From positions 36,864,001 through 36,928,000 of the forward strand of contig NC_072895.1 in the NCBI RefSeq assembly GCF_027943255.1: a DNA stretch of 64,000 nucleotides, written 5' to 3'. Of this stretch, positions 1 to 11,230 are shown piece after piece (positions within the stretch are counted from its first letter, which is position 1; the number at the start of each line of letters is the position of its first letter). The translations under genes and the position numbers were made by a program. The notes beneath the pieces are model-generated. The model saw only the letters and a program-made list of their open reading frames with translations. It searched no databases and was not told where the DNA came from. Source of the DNA: Anastrepha obliqua (lineage: Eukaryota > Arthropoda > Insecta > Diptera > Tephritidae).

Positions 1-43
1 CTTACAGTATCCTTTGACTTTCCAAATATCTGTAAAACTTATG

Positions 44-184
44 ACAAGTACCGATAGCACTGAGCACTTTCTCTCTGAGTGTTCTGCCTTTGCTAGAGCA
101 AGGCTACAAGTTTTGAGTTCCGATGTCGTGATTATGACTAAAATTCGCTCTCTCAAACTGGAGGATATTCACAGATTTGCCTAA
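44..184 (+). pseudogene. Non-LTR retrotransposon ORF2, extreme C-terminus
   Basis: An open stretch of about 46 codons ends in TAA and contains TEHFLSECSAFARARL and SLKLEDIHRFA. This is the usual end of ORF2 in RNase H-bearing non-LTR elements: the second half of the zinc-knuckle motif followed by the terminal helix. Everything upstream is missing or out of frame. The CT-rich AT sequence after it, to about 400, is probably its 3' UTR. It is a dead fragment. Confidence 0.6.
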
Positions 185-1111
185 GAACCTGAAAAATTCT
201 CACAGTAGTAACTACCAATATCTCTGTCTCTATTCTTTACTATCTCTTTCTCTGATACTTTTCTACTTCTCTCCTTGACTATCTACCCTCTTTTCATAGC
301 TCTAAATACAATGGGCTCTTTAGCTTGAGTGTTTTAGGAGCCACCACATTTCTTGGTGCTCCTTGGCTCAACCTATTCAAATTTCAATTTCAATATTCTT
401 TTCGAAGCAATAAAAGAAAAAAAAATCCCACGATACCCGATATCTTCCGAATTCAGCGAGTCTACCCTCATGGAACAAGATAGGGCAGATATTTGCCTAG
501 TTAGTTGCCACTAAATGATAAAAATATTGTGCTTTAGTGCTCTGTTTTGAGTCTTACAAGTGATAAAAGTATTAAAAATAACTATATTTTATATCAAAAT
601 ATCTCGAAAATGTGTTAAAAGTCGTGACAATTTTTGTTATATTCGTGGTGAGGTGATATTTAGTGAACAAAGGCGCTCTCTATCGCCTAGAATAAAAAAA
701 AAACTATTGTTATTACTTTAACGAGGACATAAGACACCCAGATAAAAGCTAAATTCGTCATTTCTGCTGTAATTTGTGCGCTGAGTGGCGAAAAAACATT
801 ATTTCATTTCGCAGTGTCAATGCAATGGCGAGAATCAACAAACCATTAAATTGACTGATATATCTGGAAAGGGCAATGGGATTTCCAAAAAAAAACAGAA
901 GATTGCAAAAAATACCCAAACATACCATTGGCTACGCTAAAATATATAAATAACCCTCAGATTTTTATTTCTGAAAAATTTAAAACCTTTCGTGTGTGCT
1001 CGAGATCGATCTTGTTGTATGGTGCTCAGGTTTGGGGTGTAGAAATATATGTATGAGCCTGTAGAGAAACTTTTGCGTTTCTTTATTGAAAAAACTAATC
1101 TTTTTGCCTGC
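185..1111. other. Non-coding AT-rich stretch
   Basis: The first 200 bases look like the 3' UTR of the preceding retrotransposon fragment. The rest is AT-rich with no convincing reading frame, repeat end or RNA gene. Confidence 0.4.
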
Positions 1112-2460
1112 TCACCGCCGACTTACATGATTCACAATGAAACCAATCTGCTCATTGAACCAACCAGTGGTTTTGATATATCTAACAAGACTTGTTATTT
1201 TTATATTGCCTACTTCTGCCAAGTTATTCAGGTAGCTTTTTCCTAAAATATTGAACCTTCTTCTATCCAGAGCCATGCATCCGCATATAAAGTGTTCTAT
1301 AGTCTCTTCTTCTTCAATGTCGTTACAGCTTCTGCAATAGTCGTTATACGGCGCTCCCAGTCTACTGGCATGTCTGCCAATCAGACAATGTCCTGTTAGG
1401 ACCCCGAGAAGATTTCTCATATTTTTCCTGTTTAGTTTCAAAAGTCGGTTTGTGAGGCCTATGTCCATTCCGGGCACGTCATTCTACTAGTTGCACAGGT
1501 CAGGGACTGAGACCATAGCCTGTTGGCAGCACTGATAGTGTGTTTATCTATAAGCATCTTACAAGTTGCTAAAGGTATAGGTATGTTCGCTTCGTCTGGT
1601 TGGATCGGTAATGTGGTACCCAGTCTCGCCAGTTCATCTGCTTTGCAGTTGCCTTCTATGTCTCTATGACCCGGCACTCAGAGCAGGTTTATTACAAAGT
1701 ACAGTGATAGTTCTGTCAAAACGTTGATACATTCTTTTACTGTCTTCGAGTTAATATTAGGCGATTTTAAAGCTTTCAGGGCCGATGGACTATCTGAATA
1801 TATGTTTACATCTCTTGTTGTGACGACACTTTTGTTTAGGGCTGGCAGGCCTTTTCTGATAGCCAATATTTCAGCTTGAAATACGCTGCAGTGATCCGGT
1901 AACCGGAATGAGATGTTGGTATTCATTCCTTCAGAATGAAGGCCTCCGCCTACTTCATCATTTAGTTTGGAACCATCAGGATAGATGGTGATTTCGCTTC
2001 TATTGTCCATTACCCCATTGTCCCAATCTTCTTTCGTTGGGAAAGTTGTGGTAAAGGATGTGCTTAAATGCAACTCCACTGAGCTACAAAAGTCTGTCGT
2101 TTGATGTAGGAAGGGGTATTCGTCTAGTATTCTTGCGTGATCTCTTCTGTTAGTAGCTAAGTTGGAAGATTCTCTTAACCTAAGTGCCCATTTCGCCGCC
2201 AGCTGTTTGCTGTAGGCCTCAATCGGTAATAGGTGCAGCATGACATTAATAGCTGCCGTGGGCGTAGTCATTAGTGCCCCGCTTATGCAGAGACTAGCAC
2301 CCCTTTGAATACTTTCTAGGCATTTTACTGTTGTTCTTTTCTCGAGTGTTGGCCCCCAGATTTAGACACCGTATGTCATGATAGGCCTTACCACTGTGTA
2401 TATGGCCAGTTTACTAGTTTTGGGGTTAGGCCCCTTTATGCTGTAAGTCTGATCTTTCAT
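1112..2460 (-). pseudogene. RNase H-bearing non-LTR retrotransposon ORF2 fragment (I/LOA/R1-like)
   Basis: Read on the minus strand, the order is: end of the reverse transcriptase thumb (VRPIMTYGV, then IWGP, and LCISGALMTTPTAA, about 2400-2230); RNase H with YPDGS, FQAEILAI and IYSDSPSALKAL carrying the acidic residues; VPGHRDIEGN; and the C-terminal knuckle CRSCNDIEEEETIEHFICGC (about 1290-1350). It is broken by a stop in the thumb (Y to TAA, near 2360), a TGA at 1678-1680 where RNase H normally has Trp before VPGH, and a frameshift near 1465-1480. The catalytic core and the 5' part are absent. The reverse transcriptase source is inactive here. The clade is inferred from the RT plus RNase H plus knuckle order. 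Confidence 0.75.
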
Positions 2461-2486
2461 GCAAGGCTTTTAAAAAAAGTAGCTTC

Positions 2487-2583
2487 TACCGTCCAGTTTG
2501 TAATTTGGATGTCCCAGAAAATATTCAGCACGTCATTGGTGCCTGCCCTGTCTATGCAAATTTTCGTTGTGAAAATATATAAA
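2487..2583 (+). pseudogene. Non-LTR retrotransposon C-terminal scrap, opposite orientation
   Basis: A short open stretch reads VCNLDVPENIQHVIGACPVY, which matches the C-x-H-x4-C half of the C-terminal knuckle of non-LTR ORF2 proteins. It lies head to head with the larger minus-strand fragment and is followed by TAA. No other domain remains. Confidence 0.45.
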
Positions 2584-2799
2584 TTCTGTCAAAGGTATTG
2601 GGTTGGGGAATAGGCAGGTAGGTAAGATGGCGAGAGTACTCCAGGCACACTTCAAGTAGCACTTACGTGCCGTTTTGATACCATAATGTGGACCACTACC
2701 TGTGAAAAGAAAAATTTTGGGAAGACAAAACCTTCCACAGCAATCCAGTGCTGTTGATGTAGTGGAGGAGAGAAAAGGGATCTAGGCTGGGGAATTTCT

Positions 2800-2971
2800 T
2801 CACTTCATCCCCAAAGGGGACGCTGAATCCCCACAGTTTCTGCAATGGGGGTTGTACGGAATTCCAAGCTTCTCCGCATGAGTGCCGATCACCCAGTGAC
2901 CAGTGATCACCGCAATGAGTTTGGAAATTGAATGGCGGGGGGTTCCCATCACCTTAAGCGTTCTGTTGGGG
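2800..2971 (-). pseudogene. Second non-LTR retrotransposon C-terminal fragment
   Basis: The minus strand encodes LIAVITGHWVIGTHAEKLG followed by IPYNPHCRNCG, the start of the same C-terminal knuckle seen at 1290-1420 but clearly diverged. It is therefore a separate copy. It stops abruptly next to the mariner terminal repeat that begins near 2972, so the mariner probably landed in or beside it. Confidence 0.55.
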
Positions 2972-4163
2972 TTGGGGTTGGGGAATAAGTTCATAGCGTT
3001 TTTACCGAAGATTTTTATTTAAACAAAAAACAGTAATTAAATCAATAAGTTAATCAATTATATATTCGCCCTTGCTGTTTACAACCTCTTTACATCTCTC
3101 GAACAATTCTGTTGATGCCAGTTTTTATGGACCTCTTTGTTATCGAAGGTAACGACCTTCATATGGTTCGCCAGGGAGCGGAAAAGATGGTAATCGGTCG
3201 ATGCAAGGTCCGGAGAATACGGTGGATGCTGAAGAACCTCCCATTCGAGCTCTTGGAGTGCGGCTTTGACGACTTGTGCAACATGGGGCCTGGCGTTGTC
3301 ATGAAAGATTATGGTTTGACCATGTCGGTCAGGTATTTTCAGTCGAATAGCCTCATTCACGCGGTGTAGCTGGGCAATGTAGAGCTAGCTTCTTGTTGAC
3401 CGTGACATTCTTTTCGAGCATTTCCTAGTGCACCATGTCCTCCCAGTCCCACCAAACACATATTATGATCTTCTTCGGATGAAGATCAGGCTTGACTCTC
3501 GGCTTTGGCGTATCTGCTGGAGCCACTCACTCATTTCTTTGCTTTTTAGTGCTTTGATGTACAGGCACCATTTCTCATCTCCCCTGACGATTCGGTACAA
3601 AAACCGCTGTTTATGAGACGCAATTTGAAGGCGACTTTCTTTGTTTTTTTTTTGTTGAGTTCGTGAGGCACCCAGGCTCCCAATTTTTTCGTAAACCCCA
3701 TTGAATGAAGGTGATTGAGAATTGTTTTATGATCGCAGTTAATTTTTTCCGCCAATTCACGACTGAATTTGAGACGTTCTTCCTCGAATTGCGCTGCGGG
3801 ACGTGTCACCGGCATCAAAGTCGCCATTTTTGAACTTTGTAAGCCATTTCCGTGCTGTAGACTCGCCTATGACACCTTTTCCATACACGTCGCAAATGTC
3901 CCATACTGCTTCGGCAGCTGTTTGACCTCGATGAAAAGCAAAGAAAAGCAGGCGTCGAAAATGTTGATTTTTACCTCCTGGGCATTCCATTTCTAAGCCT
4001 CGAAACTAATAAAAAATTAAATAACTCAAAAATACAATTAAATTAGTTTTGTAGAGCAGAAAGAGTTCTATCGAACGAATGCTTACCCTTTGCCAAATAG
4101 CAAACAAATCGTTGTGAAATAAAAGAAAATATAAAATCGCTAAGAACTATTTCCCCAACCCAA
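2972..4163 (-). mobile_element. Near full-length mariner (DD34D), pseudogenized
   Basis: Terminal inverted repeats are visible: GGTTGGGGAATAAGTTCATA at 2976 on the plus strand and its partner GGTTGGGGAAATAGTTCTTA reading inward from 4161 on the minus strand. A TA follows the right end at 4164-4165. The transposase starts at 3990 (MECPGGKNQHFRR), has the helix-turn-helix region (HRGQTAAEAV, GESTARKW, DHKTILNHLH), a first catalytic Asp in RGDEKWCLYI, and FHDNARPHVA ... PPYSPDLASTDYHLF with 34 residues between the second and third Asp. It is split by at least three frameshifts and by stops (near 3760, 3430 and 3100), so it is inactive. At about 1.19 kb it is close to the usual mariner length. 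Confidence 0.85.
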
Positions 4164-4199
4164 TACATTGGATCTCTTAAATACCTATAAACATGATTT

Positions 4200-4612
4200 T
4201 GGTGGCGCCTTCCCAAAGCAGTTACTTTATTTTTCGCGATTTTGATAATTCTGACGTCATGTCTCTTGCCAATACAAAACAAACGAAAGGAGGAAAAATT
4301 AAATGCTTGTGAAAATTCAGTGAATGGCTTGGCAATATTGTTATTTGAGAGATTTAAGCTAAACGAACTAATGAAAGCGAAGTGCTGCGTAAATTCTCCA
4401 CATGGAGGCTTTTTTCGATTTTATGCGGAAGACGCCAGAACAAGAAAGTGTGTTTGTGTGCGTATAATTGTGTTTGGTGGTTTCCATTGCTTTCGCCTAC
4501 TCTTCCTCTTCACAAACAAGTGTAATTCCCCTTCCTTTTGTTCATTTATTCATGGGCTTTGACGACACAGCGAATTCGGAAGGCGAAACCATGTATTCTA
4601 TCATCCTTGGAT
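4200..4612 (+). repeat. Dispersed repeat R-THAP, copy 1
   Basis: This block recurs at about 23,440-23,855 and 36,212-36,590. Shared landmarks are a TGACGTCA site, CAATACAAAACAAACGAAAG, AAATTCAGTGAATGGCTTGG, TTTATGCGGAAGACGCC and GAATTCGGAAGGCG, ending near CTATCATCCTTGG. On the plus strand the middle can be read MKAKCCV ... FFRFYAEDARTRK, which resembles the start of a THAP zinc finger (CxxxC near the N-terminus, then FxRF). The THAP reading is tentative because all three copies are damaged. Confidence 0.55.
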
Positions 4613-5198
4613 AGTAATTATAAAGCTCTGTACAAATTCTTATCTAGCTGCCATTGCAGTTATTTGAATTCAATATGAAATGAAGAACATGAAATAACAA
4701 CAATGGACCACGCATACTCAGGCTCATAGCAGATTTAACCCGATTCCGACACGTCCTAATATTGATGAAAATGAGGGTAAAATCTCATTTACTTCGCTAT
4801 AAATTTTTTCAACCTTAGAATACGAAGAACCCAGCACATCATCACAATCACATAGGATAACGCAAGTTGAGTTAAATGATCTCGTAGGGGACTTAAAGTA
4901 CGTTCACATATGAGGTGATGAGCAACAAACTTACCTATAATTCTTATTAATAAATTTTTTTCTTGGGTCAATAAATTTCGGAAAAAATGTGACTCAAAAG
5001 TTTGATTAAAGTGCTGCTCAGCTTGCCGCTGAAATACGCAATAAACACAAATCATTTGTAAACTTATATTCGCAGTTCAAATTATATCTAATAATGAAAA
5101 ATAAACTAAAAATTCGTATGCCAACCAAAGTCCTTAACCTCGCGTGGCCCCTTTCCTTAATTCAAAATAAAATTCTGCAATTTCTATGCCAATTTTGT
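4613..5198. other. Intergenic DNA downstream of PPO copy A
   Basis: AT-rich with no convincing gene. The end near 5110-5180 (GCCAACCAAAGTCCTTAACC) is similar to sequence just downstream of PPO copy C (about 26,158-26,215), so the PPO duplication unit extends at least this far. Confidence 0.5.
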
Positions 5199-5204
5199 TT
5201 TATT
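5199..5204 (-). terminator. Poly(A) signal AATAAA of PPO copy A
   Basis: AATAAA on the minus strand lies about 135 bases after the stop codon. Equivalent signals follow copies B and C at similar distances, each in a similar 3' flank containing TTTTGAAATTAATTA. Confidence 0.6.
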
Positions 5205-5337
5205 TCTTTTATAGATTAACACATCCATATACAAGAAAGTGTACAGAATATTTTGAAATTAATTATTGTACACATAGACATACATACAAGCATACATACG
5301 TAAATATGTTTCATTAGTCCACAGTCGTTAAAGCAAA

Positions 5338-7593
5338 TTAGTTCTCGTAATCGAGTTGTTCAGTGCGCTCTTCGTGACGCACTTCCACATCTACGACCTT
5401 CATATTCGGAGTCAGGAATTGGGCTAGGTTTTCAACACCAGAGCGAGCGAGGCGGTCAAATGGATACCCCATAGCACGACGGTCTGGATAGAGACTATCA
5501 CGCAGGCCACAGTAAGATGGCGCATCTTTGCACGAAGACCACCGCTTGATCTATGACAAGTGTAGAATATAGATTTACACCAAGAAATAAAATTTTCAAT
5601 CAAATATGTTTCCTCACCTTATCGTGATCATAACTGGATACCATAACAAACAATTCGCAGCAAAGACCTTCGGGCAAACCTTTCGGGATGAGCATATGCT
5701 CAGGCCATCCACAACCACAGAATTCTAACTTATCAGCGATACCTTCTCCCGGTCGGAATTTGTTTAAATTGCGGAAGGTTTGCTTGAAGGGAATGATAAC
5801 ACTGGACTCAGAGCATCGGCGTCGAATGGTATTTTGGCCAGGCCTTACTGTTGATTGAATTGAAGTTAGCGGTGACCCCTGTATGCATGTATAGGTGAAT
5901 AATAATTTAATACTTACGAAAGACATCAAAGTTGTCTAATTCTACCATCAGCAAACGTTGATCTTTGAAAAGCATTTCCTTATGGGTCTCATCTCTTTTC
6001 GGTCCCAAAAAGATTCGCACTGTACCGTGACGATGAGCTTCACCTTCGTTATTGATGTTGATTGTGTAGGTGAATGGAGTATGTTGAAGATGAGTGAAGC
6101 GAGCAAACACATCGCCACGTCGCACAAAGTCCAATCCACCTGATAGGTCAACAATTGATTGTTTCCAATATGTTTTAAGAACATTAGATCGACTTCCACT
6201 AGAAAGTACTTGTACACGAGTGACAGACACACCCGGGTAGTTTAGCTCTGGTAGAGTGTATGGCGTGAGACGAGTTTTGTGTTCCTGGAAGATACTGTCG
6301 ATGTATGCGTGCCATCTGTAGAAAACGGGATCTCGCATGGCAGTGGTGGAATCCCCCATTACGCCAAAGGACTCCAAATGACGATGATCGGGATCGTGAG
6401 AATATGAAATGAACACGTGGCCCATATTGTGTAAATCACCATACGTGGCCCGGTTTGGAGAAAGAATAGATGATTCAATCAGGTTGCCCAAAATATCAAT
6501 ACCACGAACTTCGTCCAGTGGTACCTGATTGCCACTTTTCTGAATTAAGAAACATTTTATTAGTTGCATTTGTATATTTTGGACATGAATAAGTGGTGTG
6601 GTGTAAACTTACATCAGTGACAAAGCCTTTCGCTATAGCATTAAGTATACGATCGCTCCAGCGCTCCAAGTCACTTACATCCATTTGAATTTGATCCAAT
6701 GGTCGGTTTAGGTCTGACAATTTTGTATCTTTAAATCGTGGTGGCCAAGAGCGACTAGCCACCAATGAGTCCATTTTGGGGAAATACGCTTCCTCTATGG
6801 GATCGCGCAAGTTGTTGAAACGCAAAACTCGAGCCAGATTATTGCTGAAGCGTTCCAAGTTATACCGAGCCAATATTTGTTCATGCATATAGTAGAAGAG
6901 TTCACCACGACGATCTTTGTTCACAATGGCACGATCGCCGGCTTCAAAGGGATACACCAAATGCCAATGCCAATGGTGGAGGTTAACGCCAATATCTTCA
7001 CGGAAATACCAAAGCCGATGTTCGGGATCTAAGTCGGAAGCAGTGTAATCGCTTGGAATAATAATTGGCCTACGTGACCCATCAGGAACAACGAAGACTT
7101 CTTCTCGAACCTGACGGAAAATACGGGAGTCTACGAACTTGTCGGGGAAGTTCTGTACAAGGGGCGGAATGTTCAGCCCTCTGGTGTCCTTACGATGTAG
7201 AAGCGTCACTGACAGTGCATAATTGAACAAATACGGATTCAAACGATCGCGAGCATACACAGCAACACTCTGAAGATCGTCAATGGAGGACGCACCCATG
7301 AAAATGTCAATCAGGTGGCCAGCCATACGACGATGAGCCGGAATGAAAAGAGAAAATTGTGCATCTCGGGGTAGTGACATAGGTACACGCAGATCCGGAA
7401 TAGTTATAGCTCGAACGGGAATACGTTGCTCTACCTTTTCAGCGAAACGACTTTGAACCTCATTGCTGATGGGACGATAGCGATCCGTGAGGAAATTGTC
7501 GGGCACATCGAACACTGCAGCTTGTCCCTTCTGCACGAAAATGGGTTCGATAGGACGATCGAAGAGCAACAGCAGATTCTTTTGGTCAGCCAT
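5338..7593 (-). CDS. PPO2-like: Prophenoloxidase, PPO2-like, tandem copy A
   Basis: A copper oxidase zymogen: after cleavage it hydroxylates monophenols and oxidizes o-diphenols to quinones for melanization and wound or immune encapsulation. Exons on the minus strand are 7593-6613, 6539-5918, 5847-5618 and 5550-5338 (stop TAA), giving 681 aa. All donors are GTAAGT or GTGAGG and all acceptors end in AG. There is no signal peptide, as is usual for insect PPO. The activation site is R49-F50. CuA ligands are H207 and H211 (in LHHWHWHLVYP) and H237 (YYMH). CuB ligands are H364 and H368 (LHNMGH) and H404 (FYRWH). The C-terminal domain has CGCGWP (C578, C580) and C618/C625, suitable for the two disulfides known in the family. 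Compared with B and C it lacks two residues before CGCGWP and ends in LDYEN rather than KQKC. A storage hexamerin is excluded by the six intact histidines. Confidence 0.96.
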
Positions 7594-7692
7594 TATTAAC
7601 GATGATTAAGTAGTTGCTGTGGCAGATATGGATTAAAAGACTGAATTTGAAGTTCGGGTTCTATGAGCACCACGTTTGCTTCAATACGAAAC

Positions 7693-7795
7693 TGATGAAC
7701 TGAAACAAGAAATGCACTCTTATATACTAACAGGAAATTTAGTTAGTAGCTATCACTAAGTCCTCTGCGGTCACATTATCACATAATGTGCGGTC
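7693..7795 (-). promoter_or_regulatory. Core promoter and RUNX-GATA-RUNX cluster of PPO copy A
   Basis: TATATAAG lies at 7719-7726 (minus strand), followed by two TCAGTT initiator-like motifs with A at about 7701 and 7693. Upstream of the TATA box are TGCGGTC at 7766-7772 and 7789-7795, which fit the RUNX consensus TGYGGTY, flanking TTATCA at 7776-7781 (TGATAA on the other strand, a GATA site). In Drosophila the RUNX factor Lozenge and the GATA factor Serpent jointly switch on crystal-cell PPO genes. Binding here is inferred from motif and position. Confidence 0.6.
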
Positions 7796-8395
7796 ACAAC
7801 TGCAGCTAGATTTCGCTCTCAGACTACTTCCTCACATACATATGTATGCATGTATAGTATGTATGTGTGTATGCCTTCCGAGTGCAAATTTTAATTGTTA
7901 GATATGAGAATCAAAATGATTTGTTAAGGTTTTGCACATACAGAAAACATGAAAGTTTCCAATTATAAACACAAATTATCAAAGTTTTAAATATCTAGCT
8001 TATGATATAAAATGAAAAGCACTTCTGAAGTGCGTTTCCGTAATGCGTAAAAACTGGCAACTTTCTACTTTTGCCGTACGGAAAGTGCGGCGAATATAGC
8101 AACTGTTTCAAGAAGCACAATTTTGTATCGCACAGATTCTTAACGATGGTGTTTTTTATTATATCCAATTAAGTGCAGAAAATAAATGGAATATAAATGA
8201 ATTTAGTCAATTCCAATCCAACCGTATATTTTCGATGAAAGATTAAAGGGATAGAGAAAAAGCTAGGCTTAACCAAGTTGTCCTGAAAAATGAATGTGCG
8301 TCCCGATGTCGAAGTTATGGTGACACTCACCGTCTACCTCCACCATAAATTCTATTGGAACCCTCTTTCGCTTCAATAAGCATACATTTTATAAT
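7796..8395. other. Upstream flank of PPO copy A
   Basis: The part to about 7980 (ATGAGAATCAAAATGATTTG, then TTCCAATTATAAACACAAA) is shared with the flank of copy C and, more briefly, copy B. It belongs to the duplicated unit. Beyond it there is no recognisable gene. ACTTTCTACTTTTGCCGTACGG near 8055 resembles sequence near 44,775 and may be a small dispersed repeat. Confidence 0.4.
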
Positions 8396-8700
8396 ATAAC
8401 TACAGGTATAAAATATATAACCTATGAGTTACATCTATGAACATGCCATATGAGTTTCCTCTGTGTAAAAATTCATGGTCATACTAATTTTTATGACAAT
8501 CGGATGAACGCGGCAGAAGTTGCTACTCTGCAGCGCCACCTGATGGCGAGTGGCATCAATGAGCATATTCTACAAACCTTCTCCGTGGAAAAATACATAT
8601 ATATACCAATTTTTATAATAATTGGTCCAGTAGTTTTTGAGTTCATCGATGACATACAGCCAAACATTCATTTTTATATTATATATAAGAAAAAGAAGAT
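8396..8700. repeat. Possible Helitron-like non-autonomous repeat
   Basis: The stretch GGTCCAGTAGTTTTTGAGTT followed by CATCGATGACATACAGCCAA and a TATATTATATATAAGAAAAA tail is of a kind often seen in short insect repeats attributed to Helitrons. The tail also resembles the start of the repeat at about 44,985. No clear 5'-TC or CTRR-3' ends were found, so the class is tentative. Confidence 0.25.
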
Positions 8701-9639
8701 TTACAACCAACAAAAACCTGCTTATACACAACGAAATACATATGTTGTTTGCTTACACGACAAGAACATCTGTTGCTTTTCTGTTTACATGCGGCAATAT
8801 TTTCATTGTAACACCACAGTACGTTTTATACATCACATCAGGGAAATGTGTTGCCGCAACGGACGCAAAGGACCCATTGTGACGGCCCTTTAAATCACAC
8901 CCTGTGTCGGCCATCTTGAGCTACCTAATAAAGCCGTGATGTCCTTTTGGAAAAGCCACTTTTTATTTCTTTTTATAGGTTTCACTACATTTATCAGAGC
9001 TTTCATACGTTTGCGAGCTTCCGGCACAAACGCCAGCATGGAGTCAACAACGTTAGAAGAAGCGACTTGTGTGGCAAATGCCCAAATGTTTCTTTGCTTG
9101 TGGAATACTTCAACGGCATGTTGCGTCTGTTTATTTACTCGTATAAGCACACAACATTTGGGAATCATTTTAACCCTTTAGCCAAGGAGGTTCTACCGCT
9201 CACACCTGCAGAAATAGAACGCACTGGATGCACAAGTAGACATTTCCCCACTGTGGAGGTGCCCCCGATGGCAAGCATGCTACCATTACATGTCCACGAA
9301 GTTCTGGGAGCCTTTCTTTTAATGAAAAACTTTGCTGTTAGAGCAATGGGAAACATTTGCATGCCTTTTTAGTCTGCATTTGCTAATTAAACTTAGATAC
9401 ATGCAGTTTTTCTATTCTTATAATTATTAGGGATTCTTCAGCGTGGTGATGCTTTTCCATTGCACGTGCGGACTATGAAACCATATGCCCCATCGAGAAA
9501 TAAGGGCTGGAAAGGCGTCATACTTTTAACTACAGGCAAGTGGTACCAGATGGTACTTGAGCCTTACGTTTCCTTGTAGTAGGCTTCTTTTAATAAGCCT
9601 GCGTCTTTGCCAATGTAAATAAGCTCTGAAGAACCCCTG
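8701..9639. other. Unassigned region with overlapping ORFs of unknown nature
   Basis: A 141-codon plus-strand frame (8947-9372) and a 92-codon minus-strand frame (8890-9168) overlap. I recognise no domain in either. The plus frame contains LCGKCPNVSLLVEYFNG and PAEIERTGCTSRHFPTVEV and ends in TAG near 9372. The sequence is less AT-biased than its surroundings. It could be an old mobile element or a broken gene; no function is proposed. Confidence 0.25.
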
Positions 9640-10080
9640 ACTCTTCAGCTAGGGTGGTCTCTGAGGCCAAATTCTTTGACCACGGCTAGTAAATGGGTTA
9701 CTACAACCCACAAGTGAGCTTGGCAGGCTGAGAGAGACTGCAAATAACCTAAACTGACGCTATCTGTTATGTCCGACCGACTGTCGCAAATCCTCCTGTC
9801 ATTACGCAGAAGGGACTGCAGACAGCTGGTTGGGCTCATGACGGGTCACTTTTTGTGGGCGAAGCACATGGAAAAGGTAGGCATCTCATACAATGTACTC
9901 TGCTCAGCTTGTGAAAAGGAGGATGAGACGGCGGACCACTTCTTGTGCGTCTGCCCCGCCTTCACTCGAATCAGGTTTGAGGTCTTTGGTAATGATACCT
10001 ATGTTAAGAAGCGACCACTTTGGCTGCTTGGCACCACAAGATCTACTCAGATTTCTTCGGAGGTCGGGTAGATTTTAGAA
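9640..10080 (+). pseudogene. Non-LTR retrotransposon ORF2 C-terminal fragment
   Basis: From 9769 the plus strand reads RRRDCRQLVGLMTGHFLWAK and then CSACEKEDETADHFLCVCPA, the complete C-terminal knuckle (C-x2-C ... H-x4-C) of the RNase H-bearing non-LTR group, and it ends near RSGRF in another frame. Upstream (9640-9768) only frame-shifted remains are present. It faces the minus-strand fragment that starts about 110 bp further on. Confidence 0.65.
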
Positions 10081-10189
10081 AAAAATTTTGAAAATTTTAG
10101 CAATTTTAGATCGAAATTAAAAGGGAATTCGAGTGCAGTTCAATGAACTTAATTGTGTCTGAGTGCTGTACTTGACAGTTGTCCCGACA

Positions 10190-11030
10190 AAAAAAAAAGC
10201 TCTAAAGTTCTAACCCCGAGAGACGTTCTAACCTCTCATATTGTAGAGTTCCTAATCATTTCATTCGGGGCCAGGGCAAGAACACAGATTTTGGCAATCT
10301 CATCTACAATTTCGTTTCCTGTGATGCCCTTATGTCCGGGTACTCAGGCTAGTCTCTCTATGGGTTCCCTGGCTCTAAGAACGATTTTAGATGAAATTTC
10401 GTATGAGTTTAATGCCTTTATTGCCGCTTGACTGTCAACGTATATATTTATGTTGGAATTGCTCGATGTCTTTGCTAGTGCTATTTCTTCAGCCTTTTCT
10501 ACCGCAAAGACTTCTGCTTGGAAAATACTGCAGTGGTCAGGGAGCTTAATTGGCCGCCTGATGTCTAGCTCTGCGCAATAAATCCCTGCACCTACTCCGT
10601 CCATCATTTTCGAGCCGTCAATAAATATATTAAGCGTAGTGGAGCTAGGTTTCATACCTCTTTTCCACCTCTCTTCTTCTATTGTTGTTCGGAATCCCTT
10701 CACCCAATTGTATTTCGGAGTCATATAATCCGTATTGGTGCGATAATTCATACCTATTGAACTATGTCCGAATATTTTACAGGTAAATTCACCCGTTGCG
10801 TCAAGTCTTGCGGCAGATCTAGCTGCTAGACCTTCTGCCGCTATGGCAATCGCTGGTAGGTTGAGCATTCTTTCTAGTGTGCCGTAGGGGTAGTTTTAAT
10901 TGCTCCTGTAGTGCAGAGTGCACCAAGACGTTGAAGACTGTCCATAGGTGTTTTGTGTGTCGTTTAACACCATACAGTTATATTGGCTTTACTACAACTG
11001 AGTAGCACCAATGCATTATTGAAGGAGATA
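10190..11030 (-). pseudogene. Non-LTR retrotransposon RNase H fragment
   Basis: Minus-strand order: damaged reverse transcriptase thumb (VVVKPI, then TTGAIKTTPTA in another frame, about 11,020-10,880), a linker, and RNase H with FIDGSKMMDGVGAGIY, LPDHCSIFQAEVFAVE, INIYVDSQAAIKAL and, after a TGA in place of Trp, VPGHKGITGNEIVDEIAKI (about 10,345-10,270). The three acidic residues and the last Asp region are recognisable. The polymerase domain is lost. It belongs to the same broad group as the 1112-2460 fragment but is strongly diverged. Confidence 0.75.
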
Positions 11031-11049
11031 GACCCCATGTAACTCCCAG

Positions 11050-11200
11050 CATTCTTTCAGAGAAGGATACTGTTGAGTACTTTTTCTGTAAATGTCCGGG
11101 TTTGGCAGCTAGACGATTAAGCTCACTGGGTGCACCATTCTACGAAGACTTTGGGCAGTGCGACAACCTAAATCCTATAAATTTTCTACATTAGATCAAG
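11050..11200 (+). pseudogene. Non-LTR retrotransposon terminal fragment
   Basis: The plus strand encodes EKDTVEYFFCKCPGLAARRL, SSLGAPFYEDFG and LHxIKSSGWL-like sequence: the last part of the C-terminal knuckle and the final helix of an ORF2 protein. It is a separate scrap from the oppositely oriented RNase H fragment beside it. Confidence 0.5.
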
Positions 11201-11230
11201 AGCTCTGGCTGGCTGTAGATATCTGCGTTG

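Noticed and set aside
3112..3996. Plus-strand ORFs at 3,112-3,369, 3,428-3,616 and 3,769-3,996
   Set aside because: Antisense to the mariner transposase.
5948..6232. Overlapping ORFs on both strands inside the PPO exons (also at 18,692-18,928, 26,972-27,379 and 28,367-28,633)
   Set aside because: Shadows of the real PPO reading frame. They recur in all copies only because the gene does.
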